From assembly GCA_902729315.2 (NCBI GenBank), contig LR746268.1:1113501-1177500 (forward strand): a stretch of 64,000 nucleotides of DNA. Direction: 5' to 3'. A program made the position numbers and the translations under genes. Of this stretch, positions 35,746 to 44,708 are shown piece after piece. Source of the stretch: Spirodela intermedia (lineage: Eukaryota > Streptophyta > Magnoliopsida > Alismatales > Araceae). The notes below the pieces were generated by a model. It did not search any database. It was not told the DNA's origin and saw only the letters and a list, made by a program, of their open reading frames with translations. Numbering within the stretch: the first letter of the stretch is position 1; every line of letters begins with the position of its first letter.

Positions 35746-35818
35746 GCGCCTGTAGCTCAGTGGATAGAGCGTCTGCTTCCTAAGCTGAAAGTCGTAGGTT
35801 CGACCCCTACCTGGCGCG
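35746..35818 (+). tRNA. tRNA-Arg (anticodon CCU)
   Basis: A 73-nt intronless cloverleaf. Anticodon CCT is at 35779-35781 within loop TTCCTAA. Internal promoter boxes are TAGCTCAGTGG and GGTTCGACCCC. The T-stem GTAGG/CCTAC pairs perfectly. Two U-U mismatches are visible: one in the acceptor stem (position 6-67) and one in the anticodon stem (29-41). It reads AGG codons. It lies 58 bp past the WEB1-like stop codon, on the same strand. Confidence 0.92.
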
Positions 35819-35834
35819 GCGAATTATTAAATTG

Positions 35835-35839
35835 TTTTT
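35835..35839 (+). terminator. RNA polymerase III T-run terminator of the tRNA
   Basis: A TTTTT run 16 bp downstream of the tRNA 3' end, in the position expected of a Pol III terminator. Confidence 0.7.
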
Positions 35840-35919
35840 ACTCCATAATTAATCATGTTGAGGGCATAATCTGTGTTCTAAATTTGAATGTATGTGTTTA
35901 CATTTATGCCCCTTTTGCG

Positions 35920-36225
35920 CAATCCACGTGGCGTCAGGTCAGAAAAGCCGAAAAAAGTTGTCCGATTTTTAATTTATTTCAATTTTTTTTACGGGTGTAA
36001 ATAAAACTGGGTGCGGCCTTTATGCCCTTTTATAATAATTTTAATTTTAAAATATTGCTATACTCCATATTTTTCGGATTTTATAATTAATTTTTAGAAC
36101 GATATTTTACTTGTTTGTTCTTTTGCCACGTCGATCTCCACATGGGCAGCCAGGTCATAAAAGCCGAAAAAGGTTTTCCGATTTTTTTAATTTATTTCAC
36201 AGTATTTACGGGTGGAAAGAAGTTG
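35920..36225. repeat. Two-copy repeat, spacing about 216 bp, downstream of the tRNA
   Basis: CAGGTCAGAAAAGCCGAAAAA followed by TTGTCCGATTTTT (from 35935) recurs as CAGGTCATAAAAGCCGAAAAA followed by TTTTCCGATTTTT (from 36151). Both are preceded by a CCACGT-like motif and followed by AATTTATTTCA and TTACGGGTG. Confidence 0.8.
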
Positions 36226-36666
36226 ACGTGGGAGTAACGGGCCTAGGGAGGCATGAATGGGCTGGCGAGAGATGAGATGGGTCCAGGGAAGACCAATAAA
36301 AGGCCCATTCAATAGGCAATAACAATGTTATGGGCCCCACCTCTCTCTTCATGCCTTCCCGCCAAGCAACGTAGCTACCTCCCCTTCGCCTCACGCCCCC
36401 CGTCAGTACCCCCAAGCCCCTCCTTTCTCTCTTTACCTCACTCTCTTATCTCTTTATCTCCGTATCTTTCTCTCTCTCTACCTCCGTCTCTTCTTTCTCT
36501 CTCTATCTCCATCTCTCATTTCCCATCATCGCTCTCTCTCTGTCTCTCTACAATCTTGTTTAGTGCTCTCAATGAGGTTATTCCCTTCTACTATCCATCC
36601 CTCTATCTATCTCTCTTATTTGATCTCAAGATTTCTCTCCTCTCTCCCGTTCTATGTCCTGCCCCT

Positions 36667-36706
<40 letters not shown>

Positions 36707-36874
36707 CCCCTCCCCTCCTTTCTCTCTCCTCCGCTCTCTTGATCACCCTGCTTTCTCTGTCATCCTTTCCTTGCGGTCTCTCTCTGTCCTCTCTCTCTCT
36801 CTCTCTCTCTCTCCCATGAGTTTCCGCCATAGCCATCATCCCCCACCTGGTTTTCTCCATCCCCCACCCTCCTT
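36226..36874 (+). other. CT-rich upstream region and leader of the malectin-LRR gene
   Basis: From about 36400 to 36870 the plus strand is almost entirely pyrimidine-rich, with long CT runs at about 36671-36702 and 36790-36812. This is probably the promoter-proximal leader of the gene starting at 36875. No separate gene is supported; reading frames here are Ser/Leu repeats from the CT runs. Confidence 0.5.
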
Positions 36875-39002
36875 ATGACGCCATCCTCCACCATCTTCTT
36901 CTTCTTCTTCCTCCTCTTCTTCTCTGTGTCGGCCCTCCCTCCCCCCAGAGGTAATCCGTTCATCTTCCCCGCCCTCCATCTCTCTACTTTCTCTCTCCTC
37001 TCTCTCTCTCTCTCTCAGCTTCTCTACGCCATCTCTGCTAGGGTTCTTCATCAACTGCGGCGCAGAGGAGGAGATCACGACAGGGGGGATCAAATGGCTG
37101 ACGGACGAGGGATTCGTCGCCGGCGGGAACCGATCGGCAGTGGCGACGCCTGGTATCGCCGCCACCCTCGCCACCCTCCGCTTCTTCCCCGACGCGGCGG
37201 CGAAGAAGAACTGCTTCGTCGTGCCGGTGACCAAGGGAGCCACCTACCTGGTGAGGACGACCTATTTCTACGGCGGATTCGACGGCGGCGCCACCCCTCC
37301 GTGCTTCGACCAGATCGTCGGCGGCACGAGGTGGAGCACGGTGAACACCTCCGGTGACTACACGAGGGGCCTCGCCTCCTACTACGAGGTGGTGGTGCGC
37401 GCTGCCGCGAAGACGCTCAGCGTCTGCCTGGCCAGGAACGGCCGGAGCACCGCCGCTCCCTTCATCTCCGCCCTGGAGGTGGCGGCGCTGGAGGACTCGA
37501 TCTATAACTCCACCGATCTCGACGGCCACCTCCTCGCCACCGTCGCCCGCCACCGCTTCGGCCACGCCGGCGCCATCACCAGGTACTTACTCCGCATCAA
37601 TCTATCGATCTATCAATCTATCAATCTATCAATCTATCAATCTATCAATCTATCAATCTCCTCCTTCCTCGCCGGAGATCGCCGGCCCTGACTGACGCTC
37701 TTCCTCTTCTTCTTCCTCGTCGTCTTCATCTTCATCTTCATCATCATCATCATCATCATCTTCATCTTCATCTTCTTCTTCTCCGGGCAGCTACCCGGAG
37801 GATCCCTTCAACAGGTACTGGGAGCCCTTCCCCGCCGGCGACGGCGACCCGGTGGTGGAAAGCCACGCCAATGTGAGCGCCGCCGGACTCTGGAACCTCC
37901 CGCCGGCGGCCGCGTTCCAGCGGGGGATCACCGCCAGTCGGGGGAAGCCGGTCGTCCTGCGTTGGCCGCCGGTGGAGCTGCCGCCGGCGACCTACTACGT
38001 GGCTCTCTACTTCCAGGACAACCGCACCCCTTCCCCCTTCAGCTGGCGGGTCTTCGACGTCTCCCTCAACGGCGAGCCCTTCTACCCCGGCCTCAACGTC
38101 TCCGCCACCGGCGTCATGGTCTTCTCCGGCGACTGGCCGCTCTCCGGCAAGACCGAGATCACTCTGACGCCGGCGCCGGAGTCCCCGGTGGGCCCCGTCA
38201 TCAACGCCGGCGAAGTCCTCCAGCTCGTCCCCAGGAAGGGGAGGACCGTCACCAGAGATGGTACCCATGAAAAAAAAAAAAATCCTCAAGATGCATTTAT
38301 TTATTTATTTATCTAAATAAAAAACCCTGGGTCTAAAACACCAGGATGCATTTATTTAATTACTTAATTACTTAATTATTTAGTTTTTTTTCAGTGATCG
38401 CCATGGAAGAGCTAGCCCGGAGCTTGACCAACGTACCTGCTGACTGGAACGGCGATCCCTGCCTGCCGTGGGAGACGGCGTGGACCGGCGTTGAATGCTC
38501 TCGGGGGAAGCTTGCCCGGGTGGTCTCTCTGTGAGTTTTCCAAGCCCGGCCCGGACCGGGCCGGCCCGCTGAGTTGGGCCAGGCTTTGTCAGGGAACCGG
38601 GCTGATGCGGGCCTGGCCCGCTGGAAAAAGTTGACTAGTTTTTACTGGTTTGACTGGTTTGACTGGTTTGACTGGTTTGACTGGTGCAGGAACTTGACCC
38701 GCTGGGGGCTGACAGGTACGCTGCCAGAAGGGATCAACAACATGACTGCGTTGACCAGCATGTAAGCCGCATCTCTCTCACATGGTTGACAAAATCCTCC
38801 CGGACTCTAATGTGAGATTAGCCGCTGCGTTGACCGGGCAGGGAAGGGGAAGAGAGAGAGAGAGAGAGAGAGAGAGTCTAATCTAAAGGCTTGATGATTG
38901 CAGCTGGCTGGGTGGGAACATGATCTCAGGGCCCATACCAGACTTGGGCTCTCTGCAGCAGCTCGTTTCCCTGTAAGCGAACCACCGCTCCCCCCCCTCT
39001 CG

Positions 39003-39042
<40 letters not shown>

Positions 39043-39682
39043 AGAAGTAATTTCTGTAAATGGTTTGCTCCAATGCCTCTTTTTTTGTCTTATTAATCCT
39101 CTTAGTTGACTAATTAATTATTAAATTAACTGACTAATTAATATAATGTGGTATTGTGGGAAGGCGTCTGGAGGATAACCAGCTGTCCGGGCCAATCCCT
39201 CCATCACTGGGGAGCCTGATGGAGATCCGGGAGATGTAAGCCCTCTACTTTCCTATCTTTTGGAAAATGAACCGTAAATAGGCCTGGACTCCTGTCTTGG
39301 CTGCTGATCTGTTCGTTCTTAACATAATTTTGCCATTTTTAGCATGCTGGCTAGGATTTGTTCTAAAGAAGTTGCCATTTTTAGTATACTGGCTTAGTTT
39401 TGTTCATACCAAGCTTGCCATTTTTAGCGTGCTGGCTCTTAATCAGGCCTCTCTCTCTCTCTCTCTCTCCTGCAGATTCCTCCAGAACAATGATCTCCAA
39501 GGTGCTATTCCTCAAAGTCTCACAGCCAGAAGTGGAATAAACATTCAGTAAGAACACAAACCCTCCCCCCCCCCCATCTCCTTTGATGATCTCGTCTCAG
39601 TGGAGTGAGTGGTGGTCTCATTTTGGTTGCTCTCAACAGGATATCCCCCGGAAACAACAAGATCACTGCTCTTCGACCATAG
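36875..39682 (+). CDS. Secreted malectin-like/LRR protein without kinase domain, 9 exons
   Basis: Extracellular di-glucose/malectin-like protein with leucine-rich repeats, resembling Arabidopsis At1g25570 (recalled). Exons: 36875-36950, 37042-37582, 37791-38260, 38395-38530, 38690-38761, 38904-38972, 39164-39235, 39476-39547, 39640-39682; 1551 nt, 516 residues. The N-terminus MTPSSTIFFFFFLLFFSVSA is a signal peptide. The malectin-like domain (about 26-360) starts GFFINCGAEEEITTGGIKW and includes NFYFYGGFDG-type text (here TYFYGGFDG), SYPEDPFNRYWEPF and YYVALYFQDNRTPSPFSWR. The linker NVPADWNGDPCLPWETAWTG precedes the LRRs. Exons 5-8 (72, 69, 72, 72 nt, all same phase) each encode one LRR, as in plant LRR genes. 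The protein stops at ITALRP with no membrane span or kinase. The role is unknown; family members are candidates for cell-wall sensing. It is convergent with the TIC22-like gene. Confidence 0.9.
37608..37666. repeat. 8-bp microsatellite in intron 2 of the malectin-LRR gene
   Basis: About seven copies of ATCTATCA follow the intron 2 donor. A TCATCT/TCATCA run (about 37720-37772) follows, so nearly the whole 208-bp intron is simple repeat, just ahead of the acceptor at 37790. Confidence 0.85.
38546..38564. repeat. GC palindrome just after the exon 4 donor
   Basis: CCGGCCCGG, one A, then CCGGGCCGG: a 9-bp perfect inverted repeat 15 bp after the exon 4 donor (intron starts 38531). It sits in a GGCCC-rich patch continuing to about 38615. 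Confidence 0.75.
38641..38685. repeat. 9-bp (GACTGGTTT) repeat abutting a splice acceptor
   Basis: About five copies of GACTGGTTT end directly at the GCAG acceptor of exon 5 (exon start 38690). The repeat therefore supplies the polypyrimidine context of this intron. Confidence 0.8.
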
Positions 39683-40201
39683 AGAGAGAGAGAAAGATGA
39701 AGAGCTCCCAGGTCAAAACCAGCAGTTGACGGCAATCAAGAGGAAGGAAGAACAGAATCTGTGAGGATTTCCTGTACCTTCCTCCACTGAAGATCATGTG
39801 GGCTATGGATCTATTATGATATTGGGTTTACCAAAAATGTCATATTTTTACCATTAAAAGCATTTATGGGAGTAAATCTATGAGAGTTGACCTTCCTTGG
39901 CCACGTGCTGGCATGGATCGACCACAAATCCAAGAATTAGTCAACGAACTTTACAGAAAAAGGGCATCAAAATCTACAGCATTTACCATAAAAAAAAGGG
40001 TACATTGGCGCTGAAAAATTCCTATAACAAGAATTCAAGAGGGACTTTCTTACATCTCCGCCTGTGCAATGAACAGCCTGATCTGCATATGTAACCTCTA
40101 CTATGAATCAAAATCAGGTGAGACTGAACATAGAATCTCCTTGCAGAGAGTCAAACCCTAGAGCAGCCATTGGTCAGATGCTCCGGATGCTTGGTGAGGC
40201 A
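39683..40201. other. 3' UTR overlap zone between malectin-LRR and TIC22-like genes
   Basis: 519 bp between converging stop codons. No gene or RNA is recognised; it should hold both 3' UTRs and poly(A) sites. Confidence 0.6.
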
Positions 40202-43141
40202 TCATGCAGCCACCTCATTGATGTGCTCAGAGAAGCTCTTACCGGGTGGTATGAAGATCAAGTCTTCCCATCCAGAATTCTTCTCATTCATCTGAAATCA
40301 GAGGGAAAGCATTTTCTTAAAGCCAAGAACTTGGGAATTTATTTTTTTTGTTTGACTCTGATTCATAGGAAGACCCCCCCACCTCCATCTTCTTCAGGAC
40401 ATCCTCCAAGCTTCCCACCTATGAGAAACAGGGACAATTCATCAATAATAAAACATAATTATTAAACCAAAAGTCAACGCAGTTAAATTCATACCACTAT
40501 GTGCTGGGTGAAACCGGATCCTTTTGACATTCTCGAGGACTTTAAGAGTTCTCTCTCTATGTCTTCCTGTAGAGAGATGATCGAGTTACATCCCTTCCAT
40601 ACTTGGATCCCTCACATCTTCTTACAGTAACCGGAGAGTAGAAGAAAAGGAGATGGGCGGACCTTTTGGAAGTAAATAGGACAATAGCGCCTATTCTTCT
40701 TCTTTATAACCAAGAGTTCAGACTGCAATTGGAAATGGTCGATCAGATGGATGGCAGAGCAGCTGTGCACGATTTATGCATGGGAAAAAGAGATTTACGA
40801 TAATAGACACCTCTTGAGAGACTCCTTTTCTGTTTTTACCACATTCTGTGAAAGAGGGAGTGTGGGGAAAATTATGTGACCCAATTAGGAAAAAAATCTT
40901 GATGAAGAAGAAAGATCGGGCATTTAACTAATCATCGATGAGGTCCAAGCACATTATGTGAAGCATGATATTAAAAATATTTGGATATGCCATTTATTGG
41001 ATTTTTCAGTTCCTTCTGTACCTGAAAAACTGGAACTCCATCAAAGCCTTTTGAACGATCGGTGGACTTCAGCTACGACAGATTAAACAAAATGGACGAA
41101 AGTCAATCAATTGATACCCTATATTAAGCCTAATATTCGAATTCCAAAAACTCCCATATGACATGGTAAAAGAGAGATTATTCAAGTGGCAACATCATAC
41201 AAATGCTATTTTAGGGGTCAAATTCGGACATAAATCGTTTTACCAAAGTTTCCAAGTTGATAATAGACTACTGGCAACATTATTTTGTTCCCAAAAATAC
41301 ATTCCTTTGAGATATGAGCCTGCACAGCCTATGCTGAACGTAGATTGCCCAGTAAAAAGTAGATATCTTGCAGAGAAACAGATGATATTCGATATTCATA
41401 CACAATGGATGTTGCATATTCTGGCAAATATCGGGCAGCAAGATTCAGCTTATGGTATGAATAAAAAATAAATAAAATACTGTCGCTTGAATTTGTTGCC
41501 TTGAACGTCTGTTATACGTAATCCATGGTTAATTTTAAAGCACGAAGAGAATACATGACAGTGGAAAAATCTATGGGATGAAATGTTTCCATTAACAAGC
41601 AAGAATGGGATCCGAAAAGTCAGAAATGAATCACAGAGGGATTACAAAAATAGAAATGGTGGCGGTGAGAATTCTGTCAAAAAAAGCTATAATTGTATGA
41701 TCATATTACCGATTCCTACACCAATTACTGTACTTCTTTTTCGGGAAAAGCAGCTGGTACAGAGTATTCATTTTAAGTACCAAAATAAAAAAAGGGAAAC
41801 AATATAATCTCTAAAAAGATGTCATCTGGTTCTAACAAAATGAACATTACAATCATACGGGATCATCAGACATAAGATGATATGTTTCTCAGCGTCACTA
41901 AGCTAGAAGATGCCAAATGATTTCCCGGGAAAACCACAGCAAAACGCTAGGAGGCATTAAATAGAGCTTGAAAGCAAAAGTTTTATTTTCGGTATTAACA
42001 TGCAAGAAAGAAATCTAGTAATGAAATTCCATGGATGTATGAGCTGGAAATAATATAACATCACAAAGAAGGTCTAGATACCAACATCCAAAGCATTCTT
42101 TATTTGGAGGGGGTCTGGCAGAAATCGAAATGCAATCCCTTCAACCTTCAACATATACACCTACAGAACAATGCCAAAAAATTAAGAAATGAAAGTTCAA
42201 GAGGGCAGCTAAAATGATTAGTGAGACGATGACTAAGCTTTCATGCACCAAACACAGTAATCATAATAACAAATCCAAAGCTATGGTGCTTCTTTCTTTA
42301 GTTAGCATCAGAAGCAAAACAAAGTGAGAAGCCACCCCATATCTTGGCTCTCACACGGACTGACAATAAAACAATTGTGTCCAGCTCAAAACTGAGACAA
42401 CAGTGCAGTTCAAATGATATTTACACGTTAAAAAAAACCTGATCAAGTGTGATGGGCACGACTCTGGCCCCCCTTCCTAGGACGGGTTGGCGCAACTGGA
42501 CCTGGAAACCAAAATGGTTCCATTAGAGCTGGAAATCGAAAGTGTGAACCAAATCAATTCAAAGGAGTCATCAAGGATAATTCAGCAAAGGAAATGGCAT
42601 CAGCACAGCGACAATTGCGCCAGATCATCAAGGAGGAAATATCAGATTATACTTGAGCCAGGAGGGAGCGGGCGTCCTCTTGTCGGAAGCAGAGAAGGCC
42701 GAGGGACTTGAGGCTGTTGTTGGGATCTGAGATAAGGACGAACTCATTGTTGGAGTTGCTGACGGTGAAAACACTCGTCCCAGAAAGAGTCTTCGCCACA
42801 TACTCGGGGCTCAACGCCAAATCGAAGAGATGCCTCCCCGCCGCGTCGGGGCCCCCCGCCGCGTGGCTCTGGGAGACGGCGGCGAAGAGCGGAACCGGAG
42901 GCCGGAAGGGGCGAAAACCAGCGGCGACGCGGAGCACGGAGCGCCTGTGGCCGTCGATCCTGGCGCAGATTTCGGCCCCGAAGCGAGCGCAGTGCTGCTG
43001 GACGGAGGCAAGGGAGAAGGGGTGGCGAGGGGCGGAGGCATCCCCTCCCATTGGAGCGGCGGAGAGAGGAATGGAAGAGGGAGAGGAGGAGGAGGCGGAG
43101 GAGGAGGAAGAAGGAGAGTGAGAGGGAGTAGCTTCCGCCAT
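40202..43141 (-). CDS. TIC22: TIC22-like chloroplast protein import component, 8 exons
   Basis: Intermembrane-space component of chloroplast preprotein import, linking TOC and TIC and acting chaperone-like. Exons (minus): 43141-42653, 42501-42439, 42160-42086, 41072-41022, 40722-40663, 40566-40495, 40418-40383, 40291-40202. All are phase 0, totalling 936 nt, 311 residues. Family signatures: FTVSNSNNEFVLISDP, LGLLCFRQEDARSLLAQ, ARVVPITLDQ, VYMLKVEGIAFRFLPDPLQI, GFDGVPVFQ, KKKNRRYCPIYFQKEDIERE, VGSLEDVLKKME and NSGWEDLIFIPPGK. The start at 43141 (MAEATPSHS) is preferred over the in-frame ATG at 43180 because a TATA-like element at 43193-43199 places transcription initiation between them. The Ser-rich N-terminus would serve as targeting peptide. 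Introns 42085-41073 (1 kb) and 41021-40723 show nothing recognisable. Which paralogue (TIC22 or TIC22-like) is open. Confidence 0.93.
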
Positions 43142-43164
43142 CGCTCTCCTCCTCCGATGACGGC

Positions 43165-43870
43165 CTGCCAACCCTACCATGAACTGTGCCGGTATATATC
43201 CTTATAACGCTCAAATTATGATTATTTTGCGTTCTTAAATCTAATTACTTTTTATTAGTTCAAAAAAAATCAGCTGGGTTTTTCATATATTTCAGTTTAT
43301 GAATATATATATATATATTTAAATTTTAAAAAAGGCTGTTATGAGAGGAGATATTTAGCTAAGGAGAAGAGAGAGAGAGAGAGAGCCAACCCTATTAAAT
43401 TTGAGGATTATTTCTCGTGCTTAAATTTAATCACTTTTAATCAAAAAAATCGGCTGGGTTTTTCATATATTTAGGTTTATAAATATTAATATTTTTAAAA
43501 ATCTTAAAAAGGTTTTTATGGAGAGCGTACATTTGAGTAGAATGAAGAAGAGAGAGAGAGAGAGTCTCCCAACCCTATTAAATTTGATGATTATTTTTGC
43601 ATTATTAAATTTAATAACTTATAATTAGTTCAATAACATTTTTTTCGTCTTGGTTTATTATATTTAGACGAGAAAGAGAGAAAGAGAGGGAGAGAGAGTC
43701 TGCCAACCTTATTAAATTTTAGGATTATTTTACGTTTTTAAATTTGATGAATGTTAGTTGGATTTTTCGTAGATATATTTTTATTTTTTAAGTTCATAAA
43801 TCTTAATATTCTTTTAATTTTTAAAAAGATGAATACTAGAGGAGACACTTGAGTAAGAAGGGAGAGAGAG
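43165..43870. repeat. About 170-bp degenerate tandem array, four copies, at the TIC22-like promoter
   Basis: Units begin with a CCAACCCTA-like block (43169, 43387, 43567, 43704). They run through GGATTATTTT-like and AAATTTAAT-like blocks, TCGGCTGGGTTTTTCATATATTT, and an AAAAAGG/TTATG segment. They end in GA runs (43373-43384, 43551-43564, 43670-43698, 43863-43869). Spacing varies (about 218, 180, 137). The first copy covers the TATA-like element and leader of the TIC22-like gene. Confidence 0.75.
43193..43199 (-). promoter_or_regulatory. TATA-like element of the TIC22-like gene
   Basis: TATATA read on the minus strand 52 bp upstream of the chosen start codon (43141) and 13 bp upstream of the alternative ATG at 43180. 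Typical TATA-to-start-site spacing (about 30 bp) puts transcription initiation near 43165. Confidence 0.5.
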
Positions 43871-44345
43871 TAAAAGAGGGGTTATTGGAGTGGACCCCAC
43901 ATAGTTTTAATTATTTTAAATAGATAAATATTATTGAATAAAACATAATTTTTGACGTAAATTTATTTACTAAAAGCAAGTAAAGCGATATTGGAAGTAC
44001 AAGGGCCCACAGGTGTAGGCCCCACAATCCTTCTACAAGTAGTTTGCACCGGGGCGGGCCCCACTGAACCATTCCTAGGAATTAAAAACATTTCAGATAT
44101 TTTATAACGATAACAGGTTTAAATTTTCATAAGCACATCATTTTTATAAATAGATCAGCGATAAAAATGATAATCCTATTATCAAATAAATAAATAAATA
44201 TATAATTATAAATTCTACATAAATATTAATAATGGGCCCGGACTTATCATCAGATTTTAGAAAAAAGATCTCCAATTTATATTTTTAGGGCAGGCCCATT
44301 CCGTTGACTTATTTACTAAAAATATATTATTTTATATTATCTATT
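43871..44345. other. AT-rich spacer, no gene
   Basis: Between the two repeat arrays the sequence is AT-rich with a few GGGCCC/GGCCCC motifs (for example near 44007, 44048 and 44235). Nothing coding is recognised. Confidence 0.55.
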
Positions 44346-44600
44346 CGGTATAATCTATATATCTATTCGTATGCAATGAACAAGCTAAGCTTAAACGGAT
44401 ATAAATAAATAAATAAACAATAAATGTATATATTATTTTATATATCTCTATTAGCGTATCTAAATACAGTCAACATGCTAACCTTAAACGGATATAAATA
44501 AATAAATAAATAATGTATGTATGTATATTATTTTTACTATATTTCTATTCATATATTTAAATACTGTTAAGAAGCTAAGCTTAAGCGGATATAAATTATA
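44346..44600. repeat. About 95-bp tandem repeat, three copies, just upstream of the Aquarius gene
   Basis: The anchor CTTAAACGGATATAAA (CTTAAGCGGATATAAA in the last copy) is at 44390, 44483 and 44580. It is preceded by a TCTATTCG/CATAT-like block, TAAATAC and AAGCTAAG-like sequence. The first two copies are followed by short AAAT runs. The array ends about 110 bp before the Aquarius start codon. Confidence 0.8.
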
Positions 44601-44708
44601 TATATTAGCAGAGGGAAACCAGGGAGGGAAAACCCTATAAACCCTTTTTTTTTTTTTTTCTGTTCGTCAGTTGGTCATCTGGTTCGAACGAGCTCAGTTC
44701 CTGGAGCG

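Noticed and set aside
36325-36819. 164-codon Ser/Leu/Pro-rich frame
   Set aside because: Translation of CT microsatellites upstream of the malectin-LRR gene; no protein-like composition.
37038-37565. 175-codon minus-strand frame
   Set aside because: Antisense shadow of the malectin-like exon 2.
38574-38765. Frame with a Phe-Asp-Trp repeat
   Set aside because: It is the 9-bp repeat in intron 4 running into exon 5; the malectin-LRR frame uses the acceptor at 38689.
43142-43180. Upstream in-frame ATG as start of the TIC22-like gene
   Set aside because: It lies 13 bp from the TATA-like element, so it would precede the expected transcription start; kept 43141 instead.
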